Below, one piece after another: positions 7,638 to 17,652 of a DNA stretch of 64,000 nt. The stretch is taken from the NCBI GenBank assembly GCA_040285745.1, contig JAUFOR010000004.1:868001-932000 (forward strand), written 5' to 3'. Below the pieces are notes generated by a model, which saw only the letters and a list, made by a program, of their open reading frames with translations, ran no database searches and was not told the origin of the DNA. The DNA comes from Barthelona sp. PCE. Taxonomy: Eukaryota; Metamonada: BaSk clade. The position numbers and the translations under genes are program-made. Positions within the stretch are counted from its first letter, which is position 1. Each line of letters starts with the position of its first letter.

Positions 7638-9896
7638 TTAACCAAACAGCTCGCCACTTTCAGACAGTCCTTCGTCCCTCTCGTGTGGTTCAATGGGTGC
7701 AGCCAAGACCTCACCAGTCTCCACAAACTCACCATAATTCTCAATATCTTCTTCTAACTGTCTCTTAAGGTCCTCAATAGCAACTCCGAAGAGCTCGCCA
7801 CTCTCAAAACCGCTGCTTTCCTCGTTAATTCCCATGAAGCGAGGGAAAGCATTTTGGGTTTCAGCACAGCGGTGCTCAGTAACCTGAACCTCTGTCTCAG
7901 CCGTTTCCGGCTTCATTTCTAGCGTCTTGCGCACCTCGGTTGCCGTGGGCTGAATAGAAGATTGTTCGACCGCATTGAGTGTATCGACTGTAGGAGTCAT
8001 TTCGGTTCCCTGACCCACTGACTTGAAAAGAGGAGAACCACCAAACTCGGTCATGTCCGCCTCAAACTGCACGTCCTTTGATGCAACTTGCTTGTCCATC
8101 TGTATCTCGGCATCGCAAAGTGAAACCTCAGCTTGAATTGAGTGCTCCACCATCTCCTTTGTAATGTCCTCTGCCGTCCTCTGGGTGCCAACGGAATACC
8201 TGACGTCGTGTCCACGGTGCTGCGGCTGTTGGGGTGAGGGATATCGCTCAACTGCAATAACATGGTGCGGCTGTACAATTTCATTGATTGTGACCTTGGG
8301 TTCTATTCTTGGAGTTTGTGCTGGGCGAACAGCTGTGCTCAGTTGTTTCTCAACGTCTACTGGCGATAGATTAAGGAAGGAAGCAAATTTTGCTGAAAAT
8401 GAATCATCCACTGCAGTTTTCACCGAAGATGGAATAAACTGCACAGTTGATCTCTTTTGTGGTTCAGGTACCGGTACAGTTCTGACCTTCTCTGGTTCGA
8501 TGCTCACTCTTTCCGACTTCCTTTCTTCTTCAGTGCTCATTGTGCGCATTTGAGCCATCACTGCATCAAGACGCGTCGCAACAACAGACTGTGCTTCCTG
8601 CTGCACCATCTTACGTGTCATCTCTCTATCAAGCGCGTTACTACGCCTCTCGCTATTGGATATTACCTCGGTCATCTTGTCCAATGTGGCAGTAAATTTG
8701 TCAAAAACAAAAGTCATCTCTGCTGAGATGTGCTGCTGCACAGGCTCAAAGACTTGCCTTTCGACTGTCTTCTCGGGCGCCTTACGCGTCAAGTCAATGC
8801 TCTCAGCTGGATCATCGTAAGCTGGAGGTGTCTCTCTATGTCTTCTTACATTGGGAACAACACGCTCAACACGCTTAATTGGCATGATTGCCTCGCTCTT
8901 CAGGCTTATTATGGGCTCTGGTTGAGAAAATGAAGGTTCCCAACCGTATTTAACAAGTGTGTGTGCAAGGAGTTCCTCAACGGTGACTAACTTTGGCTTC
9001 TTCAGATCAAGGTTCTTCTGAGGCTTCTTCTTCCTTCCTCTCCTCTTTTTAGACCGTAGCGCGGCTAAACCCTGCTTGAAAACTCCATCAACAAGCGATG
9101 GAAGGTAAGGAAGATGATCCACAACACTTGGGAACAACTGCTTGTAGACCATGTCCTCTCCACCCTCAATGTCCTCGGGTATTGCTGGAGGGACGACGGA
9201 GAACTCTGGAGTGTCCAGCCAATTGGCAGTCTGATCAGCCACAAACTCGAACTTCGGGATCGGCTCCACCCATCTGTCCTTCATCTTCGCAGTACATGCA
9301 ATCGTGGGCAGTGGTCTGGCGAATGCAATGGGTGTGTCAGGAGTGATCACCGAGAAACTATCAAAGGATAATTCGGTGTTTGGGATTGATTGCTTTACCT
9401 CTATCCTCTTGAACTCATGTTCTAAATCTGTCTGCTTGTTGTGCAACTCAGCCAGTGAGATGTTATCGTTGTTATTCATTCGAGAGCCGATTGTGCTGAC
9501 GCTAACAACAGAACTATCGTCTGTGAAGCTTTGTGAGATAATAGAGTTCTCGGTTTCAATTTGATTGATGTGTTTTTGCAACTTCTCTGCCTTGTGAATA
9601 CCGGATTCAGTCATCTGACGATGCTTATTCATCAACCGTTTTTTTTCTTCCTGCTCTAAAAGCATGCGTCTTTTCTCTGCGGCTTTATGACGGTCCTCGA
9701 GCTTTTTCTTTTGCCTCTGTGAACGCAAACGCCGTCTTTTCTCAACTATTTCTGCGCGGGTTTCGACCTTCCTCTTGATAGCTTCGTGTGCCTCTTTAGC
9801 CTCCTCGTTAACGCTTATCTTCATCTGCACAGGATGAATATCACGCTTATTCCCCACTATTGACATGATTATTGTAGTAAAACAGAAAACATCCAT
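7638..9896 (-). CDS. Coiled-coil and disordered scaffold-like protein with repeated ESGELFG motif
   Basis: 752 residues (742 if the second ATG at 9866 is used). Residues 20-115 are a highly charged Lys/Arg/Glu coiled coil; a KKRRGRKKKPQK basic patch near 285 could be a nuclear or nucleic-acid signal; 390-450 is helical. The rest is Pro/Thr/Gln-rich and likely disordered. The C terminus carries the same heptad twice, ESGELFG at about 698-704 and as the last seven residues. The domain order and motifs do not identify a family; a centrosomal or basal-body role is conceivable from the composition but unsupported. The stop is followed by TGTAAAT, a likely poly(A) element. Confidence 0.75.
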   Translation of the reverse strand: MDVFCFTTIIMSIVGNKRDIHPVQMKISVNEEAKEAHEAIKRKVETRAEIVEKRRRLRSQRQKKKLEDRHKAAEKRRMLLEQEEKKRLMNKHRQMTESGIHKAEKLQKHINQIETENSIISQSFTDDSSVVSVSTIGSRMNNNDNISLAELHNKQTDLEHEFKRIEVKQSIPNTELSFDSFSVITPDTPIAFARPLPTIACTAKMKDRWVEPIPKFEFVADQTANWLDTPEFSVVPPAIPEDIEGGEDMVYKQLFPSVVDHLPYLPSLVDGVFKQGLAALRSKKRRGRKKKPQKNLDLKKPKLVTVEELLAHTLVKYGWEPSFSQPEPIISLKSEAIMPIKRVERVVPNVRRHRETPPAYDDPAESIDLTRKAPEKTVERQVFEPVQQHISAEMTFVFDKFTATLDKMTEVISNSERRSNALDREMTRKMVQQEAQSVVATRLDAVMAQMRTMSTEEERKSERVSIEPEKVRTVPVPEPQKRSTVQFIPSSVKTAVDDSFSAKFASFLNLSPVDVEKQLSTAVRPAQTPRIEPKVTINEIVQPHHVIAVERYPSPQQPQHRGHDVRYSVGTQRTAEDITKEMVEHSIQAEVSLCDAEIQMDKQVASKDVQFEADMTEFGGSPLFKSVGQGTEMTPTVDTLNAVEQSSIQPTATEVRKTLEMKPETAETEVQVTEHRCAETQNAFPRFMGINEESSGFESGELFGVAIEDLKRQLEEDIENYGEFVETGEVLAAPIEPHERDEGLSESGELFG

Positions 9897-9987
9897 AGTA
9901 TCTCAAAAGAACACTTTTCAGGTTGTCACATGGACCGCAGAATCTAACTATTCCCTCTTAAGTGCTTTAAAAATTTATAAACACAAT

Positions 9988-11010
9988 TTACTTGTTAAGC
10001 TGTTTTGCCATAACTGCGATAAGAACCACTAACAGAATGAAAATCATAATGATATTACGCTCCCTACCCTTTTTAGTCACCTGCTTTAAAGCGAATAGAT
10101 TAAATGTATTATCCCATCCAGTTGTAAGCACTGTTTTGGATTCGGGAGACACTGCGACTGAAGTAACGATGGAGTGGATGTTTTCGATGGCCTTGAATGC
10201 GTTCTTTGTCCTAAGATCAAACGCAGTCAATGAATTAGCACTGTTTGCGCTCACCATAAGATTGGAATCCTCAACAACAGTGAAACTAGAGTGCCCAACG
10301 TTCTTAGTGTATACTCTGTGGAAGTTGGTGAGTACCCGGTGCGTTTGAGTGTCTATTTTCAAAAAGAAATAACCACCTGATACGTCCCTATCCATTATGC
10401 TCACGCCGAAGATAAAAACGTCATAATATAGACGAATATCCTTGAACTTCCCCTGTGGGCACTCCTTAAGCTTGAAACGAAAAGGGGAGTCGAGCTTTCC
10501 TAGGGAAACAACAGCTGCTGCACACCCACGAGTGGCAATTGCAAGAAGGTTTTGCGCAGAGTTATACTCCAGACCGGAGATAGCGTCCTGGAAATTCATC
10601 TTACGCGTTCCATCGCAGTACACATTGCCCTTGACATCACCGTAGAAAAGCTGGTCAGCACGATTGCAATACTTAACTGCTTTAACCAGACAAGTGGCAT
10701 TGTGAATTGTTTCCTCCTCCAAGCACTCGTTTTCGGCGTCAAACCTGTAAACAACCACAGAATCTCCAACTCCAATGAATAATTTGGAGGAATCACTATC
10801 AAAATCTATGCAGTATGATGCTTTGTCTTTGAGATCAAGGGTAAAGCACTCTCTGACCTCGTTTGTCTCGTTATCGAACGCATACATCACACAATGATTC
10901 GGAACTCCATGATCTCCGGAACCTCCCCCACCAGCAACAATAAATATATTGTCAGTCAGCCAAACACTGGCCATGATCGGAAAATTGACTCTTGACTTAT
11001 GGATTTCCAT
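9988..11010 (-). CDS. SEC12: Sec12/PREB, Sar1 guanine-nucleotide exchange factor
   Basis: 340 residues. A seven-bladed beta-propeller is followed by one C-terminal membrane segment (about 319-335) and a four-residue lumenal tail, the Sec12/PREB layout. The K-loop signature in the first blade reads AGGGGSGDHGVPN (27-38), matching the family's GGGG...G-x-PN pattern. The protein activates Sar1 at the ER membrane to start COPII coat assembly. Blades are visible as repeats ending in VYRFD, VSLG, AFDLR and NLFAL. The stop codon sits inside AGTAAAT, which may be the poly(A) element. It is divergent from the next gene, whose ATG is 82 bases away, so the two probably share a promoter region. Confidence 0.87.
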   Translation of the reverse strand: MEIHKSRVNFPIMASVWLTDNIFIVAGGGGSGDHGVPNHCVMYAFDNETNEVRECFTLDLKDKASYCIDFDSDSSKLFIGVGDSVVVYRFDAENECLEEETIHNATCLVKAVKYCNRADQLFYGDVKGNVYCDGTRKMNFQDAISGLEYNSAQNLLAIATRGCAAAVVSLGKLDSPFRFKLKECPQGKFKDIRLYYDVFIFGVSIMDRDVSGGYFFLKIDTQTHRVLTNFHRVYTKNVGHSSFTVVEDSNLMVSANSANSLTAFDLRTKNAFKAIENIHSIVTSVAVSPESKTVLTTGWDNTFNLFALKQVTKKGRERNIIMIFILLVVLIAVMAKQLNK

Positions 11011-11061
11011 ATTGAAAGAGAAAAAAGAATGATTACAAAAAAAATGTTGCGTTTACTGAAA

Positions 11062-11073
11062 TTTAACCTTTTC
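11062..11073 (+). promoter_or_regulatory. AACCTTTTC-type core promoter element
   Basis: TTTAACCTTTTC lies 19 bases before the ATG at 11093, a variant of the element seen before many genes in the window. Confidence 0.45.
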
Positions 11074-11092
11074 TATCCTTCAATTTTGTATC

Positions 11093-13852
11093 ATGAAGAA
11101 AGAACAGCAAGATGGGACGAAGGGGGACGATGAATTCAGCATGAATATTAAAGTTCGAAGTCACATACAGAATTTAAACGGTGAATCCTGTAATATTTCC
11201 GTTGTTTGCGCAGGACACGGTATCACCGACGAAACAGAGGACATATTAGTTGAACCAGAAGCATTTTTTGACAACACACACACATTTTCTGCATTTCCCA
11301 AATACACAAGCAATGTTTTTGCTGCAATTGACACTCTGACACTCAATCTCTCGCTAACCACAGATTTACAGGCGTCATCAACACCAGTGACCACACCCAC
11401 AGCAGGAAAGAGAACAGGTAAAGACAAAAAAGGATCAAAGGGAGACAGGTTGTCAATATTCCAAGAGGATATCAGCATTGACTTCATTTTATGCAACATC
11501 AAACGACGTGAGTTCTCCTTCCGGGTGGAAACACAAAACTTCGTTGGTTCAATCGATGTATGTATAATCTGTAACGAGTTTGTCCCGAGCGATGAGCTGC
11601 TGCGTGTGCGCCCCGTTGGCCTAGTGCTTAACCAGATTGAGGGGCTGCATCAGATGGTTGAGAATTGCAAACACCCGTTCATCAGACTCGTTGGTCCAAG
11701 CGGTTTTATCCAACGCGATTACTCGCCGAATATGTTTCTCATGCTGACCCTCGAGGACATGAAACCGGCAGATCTGCTGCAATACACGCGAGAGGGCGTC
11801 ATCAGGATCGAGGTGCACTCACTAGACCGAAAAAGACGTGGAGTAGAGGATAGTGAGTACAAGATCAAAATTTCATCGCTTGAGGAGTATGAGACTTACC
11901 TCAAAGCAAAGCAACCTGACCAGTTTTGTTATGTGGACGTTCCTCTTTGTGAGTTTCAGAATGTGAACACCAACTCAATCAATGTTTCTGTTCTTCCAGG
12001 AAGTTTCGAGCGCTTCTTTGTTGAAGACATCCGAAACGAGGTACGAACGCATGTCTTGATGCAACTGCGTGAGAAAGATAAGCCTGTGGCCAAGAAGGAC
12101 AAGAAGGGTAAGAAACAACAGCCTGTCCAGGAGCAGGTTGAACGGCCAAAGAGCTCGTTTGCATTCGTGGAGAATGAGGTGAAAAGACTGTGTGAAGAAC
12201 TATCACAAACCGTTGTCTCATTTGCAAACTACGACACGTCATTGGATTTCGATTTCGTTCTTCCGTTCCGCCCAGCAGACCTGACTAACGAAGAGTACGT
12301 CATGTTCGGGCGTCTCTTCTTCATAATGGACTACAATGAGTGTAGACTGCTTGAGTTGGTCTTGGACTGGATCACGGATCAGAACGCAGAGTCGCTCGAC
12401 TGTAGCATCGCCATGCTCACCGCAGCAAAGCTAACAGCCGATCAAAAGACATCAGGTGTCTCGATCGTAACAGGATTCCACGTCACTGACAAAAAGGTGC
12501 GCTACCTAATGTTGGAGGCTCCTCAAGTCATACTCACTGAGCTGCTGGAAGATCTGGACGAGATGATTAAGCAGGTCCGTGCTGACTTTGGCCTGCACGA
12601 GTACTCACGTGTGGTGTTGATTGAGCCACGTACGATATACAACTCAAAGCTGGCTTGGCGCCACCGGCTCTTTCCAGACCGCGACCTTTCATTCCATCCG
12701 CTTGTGCTAAAGACAGACATATTCACAATGGTTAAGGGGATGAACGTGCATTTTGACCATTTGTGCTTCAGTGCACTTGGTAAGTTGTTGGTGCTGCTTA
12801 AGGTTAGGAATTTGCTACAAGTTGACACCTCACAGTGCTTTCTTACATCTGCTGAGTTGGAGACGCTCGAGAGGTACTGCGGAGGTTCTGTTAGTGAAGC
12901 TGATATCATAGGTCAAGAATGGGAAACCTTGGTGGCTCACAACCCTCCTGAAGAGATAAAGGTGACGAAGGAGGAGGCAAAGAAGCGCGTCGTTGAGGCC
13001 CGTCGTCGTGCCAGATCAAGGCTTGATCACGATAACACCGAGTACGCAAACACGATTTACTACCGCGCCTTCTCCACTCCTCACGATTTCATCACAGAGA
13101 ATATCCTCAATGTTGCGACGCACGGAAAGACAAAGCGTCAGATCATCAGGGATCGCATGCCAGCACACGTTCTTGCAGCACTTGAAGAGGAGGCCGCTCG
13201 AGGTCACGTATATTCAGGTATGACTAGCACAGGTTATTTGAACGAGCTGGCTTCGATGGACATTGAAGAGCTGTCAAAGGGCAGGCCCAAAGAAGAAGTT
13301 GGAGAAAAGAAAAAACCAAATTTTGTAACATATACTGTACGCAGTACTGTAGAGAAGAGGAGATTGAAGAATGATCTTTCTGACTACCGCAAGGCTGAAC
13401 TTAATGAACCATGGGACGAACCAAAGCTCAAGGTGCACAGTGATGCACATAAGGGTAAACCGTTTTTGACACGTGTGAAGTGTGACGATTACTTTGGTGG
13501 AAAAGACGAAATGAAATCTGTGTTTATTGATTCTCAGAACGTGGAGAAAAAGGAACAGGTCCAGAGTCCGATGCAAATACACGATAAACCGTTTATGGGA
13601 TGCGGAAACCCGCCTAAGAATGGACCATTGTTATGGGATAAGCCCCAGAAGAAGGGGCTGACCATTATTAAGGGTAAACCCGCTATAGACGAGGCTGAAC
13701 TGCAGAAATCAATCCACATTGAAAATTCTTACTCTATTTACGACGTCTATCCTGAGTTACTCTTTGCACGTCCTGTTTATGAAGAGAATGATAAGGGTGA
13801 ATCCTTTGACACAACAATTGTATTTAACAAAACAAAGAGCTATATGAAGTAA
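11093..13852 (+). CDS. Possible flagellar protein, CFAP92/KIAA1257-like (DUF4550)
   Basis: 919 residues. The N-terminal ~330 residues contain beta-rich segments like a C2-like or DUF4550-type fold, interrupted by a Lys/Gly linker near 105-120 and a second Lys-rich linker (KKDKKGKKQQ) near 335. The central part (about 370-620) has the sequence style of CFAP92/KIAA1257 proteins, including FHVTDKKVRYLMLE and RVVLIEPRTIYNS. The C-terminal 270 residues are charged and rich in short Pro-containing motifs, as in axonemal proteins. The family call is from memory of the pattern and is tentative; if right, it indicates an organism with flagella. The stop overlaps AGTAAAC. Next gene begins 66 bases downstream, same strand. 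Confidence 0.75.
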   Translation: MKKEQQDGTKGDDEFSMNIKVRSHIQNLNGESCNISVVCAGHGITDETEDILVEPEAFFDNTHTFSAFPKYTSNVFAAIDTLTLNLSLTTDLQASSTPVTTPTAGKRTGKDKKGSKGDRLSIFQEDISIDFILCNIKRREFSFRVETQNFVGSIDVCIICNEFVPSDELLRVRPVGLVLNQIEGLHQMVENCKHPFIRLVGPSGFIQRDYSPNMFLMLTLEDMKPADLLQYTREGVIRIEVHSLDRKRRGVEDSEYKIKISSLEEYETYLKAKQPDQFCYVDVPLCEFQNVNTNSINVSVLPGSFERFFVEDIRNEVRTHVLMQLREKDKPVAKKDKKGKKQQPVQEQVERPKSSFAFVENEVKRLCEELSQTVVSFANYDTSLDFDFVLPFRPADLTNEEYVMFGRLFFIMDYNECRLLELVLDWITDQNAESLDCSIAMLTAAKLTADQKTSGVSIVTGFHVTDKKVRYLMLEAPQVILTELLEDLDEMIKQVRADFGLHEYSRVVLIEPRTIYNSKLAWRHRLFPDRDLSFHPLVLKTDIFTMVKGMNVHFDHLCFSALGKLLVLLKVRNLLQVDTSQCFLTSAELETLERYCGGSVSEADIIGQEWETLVAHNPPEEIKVTKEEAKKRVVEARRRARSRLDHDNTEYANTIYYRAFSTPHDFITENILNVATHGKTKRQIIRDRMPAHVLAALEEEAARGHVYSGMTSTGYLNELASMDIEELSKGRPKEEVGEKKKPNFVTYTVRSTVEKRRLKNDLSDYRKAELNEPWDEPKLKVHSDAHKGKPFLTRVKCDDYFGGKDEMKSVFIDSQNVEKKEQVQSPMQIHDKPFMGCGNPPKNGPLLWDKPQKKGLTIIKGKPAIDEAELQKSIHIENSYSIYDVYPELLFARPVYEENDKGESFDTTIVFNKTKSYMK

Positions 13853-13918
13853 ACAAAAATTTTTTTGTTTTTACATTTTTATTCCTTTATGCTTGTGAAC
13901 ATAGGTTGATTTGGGGAC

Positions 13919-14434
13919 ATGAATGATGTTACTAGAAGAATAGATGGATTATCTAATCAACAAACACAAATATGCCAAAAGATGAATGTATTGAATGAGT
14001 TAGCGGTATCTATATCGTCAAATGCAAGGAAAGCGCTTCCAGGGCTCGAAAAATCGGTGGATATATTCAGAAAAACGTACGAATTAAGCGAAATTTTTGA
14101 GGAAATGGATAAACAATTTCAACTGCAAAAAGCTGATATCACAGATATATTCCGCATAATACACCAGATAGAAGCAATTGGGCTTCCAGAATTCGATCCA
14201 ACAAGAGATTATAAGAATTTTTCTAGGTTAGATACCATTATATTGTCTAAATTAGATAATCTTGTGGGCGTTAGACAGAAAATAGAGTTGAGAAAGCAAG
14301 TTTTATCTCCTAAACGTAACACAACAGAGATTAATGCGGATTGGTTGGATAATACAGATAGTATTAAAAACACAGTGCAGGATCTCATGAAGAACGAGTT
14401 TGAGGATTTAAACGATTTCCTTAACGACGAATAG
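13919..14434 (+). CDS. Small coiled-coil protein, unrecognised
   Basis: 171 residues, predicted helical throughout, with heptad-like spacing at about 1-75 and 95-135 and an acidic C terminus (EFEDLNDFLNDE). No cysteines of note, no membrane segment. The size and helical content resemble small subunits of tethering or lysosome-related complexes, but no family motif is visible, so function is not assigned. The stop is followed at once by TTGTAAAT, a likely poly(A) element. The next gene begins 43 bases downstream on the same strand. Confidence 0.75.
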   Translation: MNDVTRRIDGLSNQQTQICQKMNVLNELAVSISSNARKALPGLEKSVDIFRKTYELSEIFEEMDKQFQLQKADITDIFRIIHQIEAIGLPEFDPTRDYKNFSRLDTIILSKLDNLVGVRQKIELRKQVLSPKRNTTEINADWLDNTDSIKNTVQDLMKNEFEDLNDFLNDE

Positions 14435-14477
14435 TTGTAAATAGCAGTTGTATTTTCTTATTCTTCCAATATCACAG

Positions 14478-15785
14478 ATGGAACCGATTTCCAAAGAAAA
14501 TGTAAGGGAAAAGCCGGCACAAAGGGGTATTTTGGATGATTTATTGAAGGAAGAGCAAAAATTGTTGGATGACTGTCTTTTTTACGAAGCAAATGGGAAA
14601 TATCATCATAAAACCACACGAAAGATTGTTAAGAGTATGCCTGCAGAACTGGCACGTATTTATGAGCATATTGCACGACGTAAAGAAAATGATGAAGTTG
14701 TGAAGGAAGACAATAAGCTCAAAAGTCAACGTGTTGAAGAAATACGGACAAGCTTAATCGAAAAGGGAAAGCAGGGAGAAGCAATGTACACAAATATTAA
14801 GCATATGCATCGGAAAAAAATTTTCTTTTCTCTCCTCACTGAGAAGTGTATTTTAAAAGATATGAACTTAGTTACTGTTGTTGATCTCATCGTTGATGAT
14901 AACAGATACTATGCTGTCCAATCTTTTGAAGAACGGGCTGCTTACATCAAGGAATTCCAACGTTATAATGCTTCAACAACTCATGACACCGTTTCGAATG
15001 ATGCCATGCTGCCATTTCAGCAATTTTTGGAGAAATTTGAGGATATTATTACAGAAAGTTTGAGCTTTGAAGAATTTTCTTCAAAGTTTTTACAAAACAC
15101 TATATTTCCACGATATTACGATCAGAAATCGTTGGCAAATCACTACAAATATTTCCGAAAGCAGTTATTGGAGAAAGAAACGTTCTCTCTAAAGTATCAA
15201 AGCCACAAACAGGCAAAGGCTCTGTACAAAAAAGTGAGTATGATTGGTTTTACATTCCCAACAGATCATGTCATTGATTTTGCTCGCTTCATTAGCCTGC
15301 TCAAGAAGAACACAAACATAGAACAATTGATAAGAGATCAAGTGCCCAAAAACAATGAAGACATAATCGAAGCTTATATATTCAAACTTTTCTTTACGAA
15401 TCATGTTTATTTCAGGAAGCTGCGGCTAACAGAAACGATGAACTATCGCAATAGTATCAACAGGATAAGGTTTGTTAATATTTTAGATAAAAACTATAAA
15501 GAATTACAGAGAATCCATCCAGCAAAACCTTTGAACGAGGTACGGCTTGCTATTGGGCAGAAAAGCGGCATGTTTCCTCTCAATGATGCAATTTTATACC
15601 GTCATTGGTGCGATGTTCAGTCGCAGATCAGTTTAAATATGGTAAAGGGTATCCCTGGAGATACTGCTGATGTAATTGAGCAGAGACTAAGAAAGCTGCA
15701 TCCGAGTCTTCCAAACACCATAGTATGGCATACAATGCATCTTTGGCAACAACGCAACGCAAAAAAGATACAAAAGACTCAATAA
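14478..15785 (+). CDS. Unrecognised 435-residue helical protein
   Basis: Starts at ATG 14478 (the frame is open 10 codons upstream without a better start). It is strongly charged, mainly helical, with a coiled-coil N-terminal third (about 15-130) and a more hydrophobic middle. The C-terminal ~70 residues contain regularly spaced Trp/His (RHWCDVQ, IVWHTMHLWQ) and two short blocks of similar shape ending in RIHPAKPLN and KLHPSLPNT. This internal resemblance hints at a duplicated small helical module. No enzyme motif was found. Function unknown. Confidence 0.75.
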   Translation: MEPISKENVREKPAQRGILDDLLKEEQKLLDDCLFYEANGKYHHKTTRKIVKSMPAELARIYEHIARRKENDEVVKEDNKLKSQRVEEIRTSLIEKGKQGEAMYTNIKHMHRKKIFFSLLTEKCILKDMNLVTVVDLIVDDNRYYAVQSFEERAAYIKEFQRYNASTTHDTVSNDAMLPFQQFLEKFEDIITESLSFEEFSSKFLQNTIFPRYYDQKSLANHYKYFRKQLLEKETFSLKYQSHKQAKALYKKVSMIGFTFPTDHVIDFARFISLLKKNTNIEQLIRDQVPKNNEDIIEAYIFKLFFTNHVYFRKLRLTETMNYRNSINRIRFVNILDKNYKELQRIHPAKPLNEVRLAIGQKSGMFPLNDAILYRHWCDVQSQISLNMVKGIPGDTADVIEQRLRKLHPSLPNTIVWHTMHLWQQRNAKKIQKTQ

Positions 15786-15933
15786 ATCACTATAGCTTTA
15801 TTCAAATGCTTATCTAGGTTGTTGTGGCACATTTAACTTGATTTAATCCTAGAAATGTAAGATACACCTCTTAGAATTTTGTTACAATAATTCTCACCCA
15901 TTTCTTGTACTATTAGGGAAGGGTTATCACATA

Positions 15934-17646
15934 ATGAACGCTTCGGTAAGTAGCGTTGATGATTTAGAGTCAGAAATGCCTCTAATGTTTTCTGCAAGCG
16001 ATTACAAAACGGATACTACACAAATACAACAGTCAGATGAAGAATCAGAGTCGGAAAATGAGAAGATGGGCAGAAGACCACCGATTGTACCATCATTATC
16101 AAGCAAACTTAAACTGTTGGGGCAAACACAAATAACTAATCAAACTTTCTCTTTACACTTTGATGTTCCGTTCAAAACAACGGAAAGGGTGCTGTCCATG
16201 ATCCCCCAATACCCATCAGATCGATTTTCAGCTGGAGACTTGTGGGCAGACAGCGATCGAACTCAAATTAATTTAGAAAAGCTCCAAAACGGTCTGGAAT
16301 TGGAGTACAGGTTACACCCAGAGGACTGTCTGCGCATCATCGAACTGGCAATGGAGAAGTTCAAAAAGGAGCCGAACGTCCTAACAGCTAAAGGAAATGC
16401 GGTCGTTATAGGATCATTATACTCGCAGTTTTACGACTTTGTTCAAATTCTAAGGAACGGGAAGCATCCGGCGACCACACAATTCATTGTGTTAGGTAAC
16501 ATTGTAGGCGGCAATGGATACTTTGGTACTGAGCTTCTTCTTATGCTTCTTGCTCTCAAGGTTATGCATCCGAAAACAACAATACTTCTTCGTGGAAAGG
16601 CTGAAAGTCGAATGCAGACTAGTTTCCAGCACTTTAAGAAGGAATGTTTGGTTAAGTACAATATAGCCGTGTATGATGCGTTTTGTGATGTTTTTGATTA
16701 TTTCCCGTTGGCCTGTGTCCTAGATAGGCGCTTTTTTTGCGTCTCGTCTGGTATTTCGCCGAAGGTTGAGAACGTCAAGGAACTCCTGGCCATCGATAGA
16801 GTAGAGGAGCCGCGTACACTTGAGGAGAATATTCTCCTCGACATAATTCGAGCAGAGCCTTCACAGGCCTCAACAGGGTTTGAAAAGCAGGACGTTTGTG
16901 AGTCCTACTTCTACGGCGTAGATGCAGTGTCGCAGTTTCTTGAAAACAACTCTCTTTTGTGTGTGATGCGAAGTGGTATGAATGACGACGGCTTTGTATT
17001 CGGAGAGCCTCATGTGTTCACACGTTTCCCAATGCTTATCTCCGTTCACAGTTGCTGTGACCACCCATTCACCGATCCAACCGGTCAAACGTTCGATGTC
17101 AACGTTGCAGGTTACATCGACTACAGTAATGAGACCATAACGCTCAACAAATTCACAATGGAGCCAGCCGCGCGCCCGTTCTGGCTGCCCGGTTTTGGCA
17201 ATCTGTTCGACCTGGCCAACAACTTTGTATTTCAAGAGATGGTATCAATATTAGCGTCACTTGCCAACGCAGCACTTCTTGCTCCGATCACAGCTGGCCG
17301 CAACTCACAGCGCAGCTCTCTTCGTAGTAATAGAGACAGAGAGAGGCTGCGACAGAAGGTGCTTGCAATGGGAAGAATGGCGGCAGCATTCAAACAGGAT
17401 CAAGAGATGCATTTTGGATTTGTAGGCCAGCTGCCCAATGTTCTAAAGCAGCGCAACGACTTTACAGAAATTGTAGACCTCGTAACGAGCAACGACCGTT
17501 CCAAGATGCTTCTTATGCAGTTTGTGAATAGTAACAGTGATAAGCTCAAAGACCCTAACCTCTTATCAATACTTCAGAACCCAGATGACCACGTGAACGT
17601 TGGACCAGTCAATGCAATGAAGATTTTGAAAAAAATGCAGAAATAA
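15934..17646 (+). CDS. Calcineurin A-like pseudophosphatase
   Basis: 570 residues, homologous along its length to the calcineurin (PP2B) catalytic subunit. The N-terminal approach (ERVLSMIPQYPSDRFSA), the fold and the C-terminal calcineurin-B-binding region (ARPFWLPGFGNLFD followed by a long hydrophobic helix, about 413-445) are all recognisable. Every metal-binding or catalytic PPP motif is replaced: GDxHG is GSLYS (160-164), GDYVDRG is GNIVGGN (188-194), GNHE is GKAE (221-224), HGG is SSG (271-273) and RAHE is RSGM (346-349). The surrounding residues stay calcineurin-like, for instance GYFGTE, ECLVKYN and VYDAF. It is therefore almost certainly catalytically dead but folded, with a retained B-subunit docking helix. 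An acidic disordered leader precedes the domain. The stop is 6 bases from the convergent GAP gene's stop. Confidence 0.9.
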   Translation: MNASVSSVDDLESEMPLMFSASDYKTDTTQIQQSDEESESENEKMGRRPPIVPSLSSKLKLLGQTQITNQTFSLHFDVPFKTTERVLSMIPQYPSDRFSAGDLWADSDRTQINLEKLQNGLELEYRLHPEDCLRIIELAMEKFKKEPNVLTAKGNAVVIGSLYSQFYDFVQILRNGKHPATTQFIVLGNIVGGNGYFGTELLLMLLALKVMHPKTTILLRGKAESRMQTSFQHFKKECLVKYNIAVYDAFCDVFDYFPLACVLDRRFFCVSSGISPKVENVKELLAIDRVEEPRTLEENILLDIIRAEPSQASTGFEKQDVCESYFYGVDAVSQFLENNSLLCVMRSGMNDDGFVFGEPHVFTRFPMLISVHSCCDHPFTDPTGQTFDVNVAGYIDYSNETITLNKFTMEPAARPFWLPGFGNLFDLANNFVFQEMVSILASLANAALLAPITAGRNSQRSSLRSNRDRERLRQKVLAMGRMAAAFKQDQEMHFGFVGQLPNVLKQRNDFTEIVDLVTSNDRSKMLLMQFVNSNSDKLKDPNLLSILQNPDDHVNVGPVNAMKILKKMQK

Positions 17647-17652
17647 AACAAT

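Noticed and set aside
8164-8553. Plus-strand open frames opposite the coiled-coil gene at 7638-9896
   Set aside because: They are shadows of the minus-strand gene, Cys/Ser-rich with no start context of their own.
9988-11010. Generic WD40 protein call for the gene at 9988
   Set aside because: The GGGG...G-x-PN K-loop with a C-terminal membrane anchor specifically fits Sec12/PREB.
12523-12909. Minus-strand frame opposite the CFAP92-like gene
   Set aside because: It lies in the antisense of a well-supported coding region and has no family resemblance.
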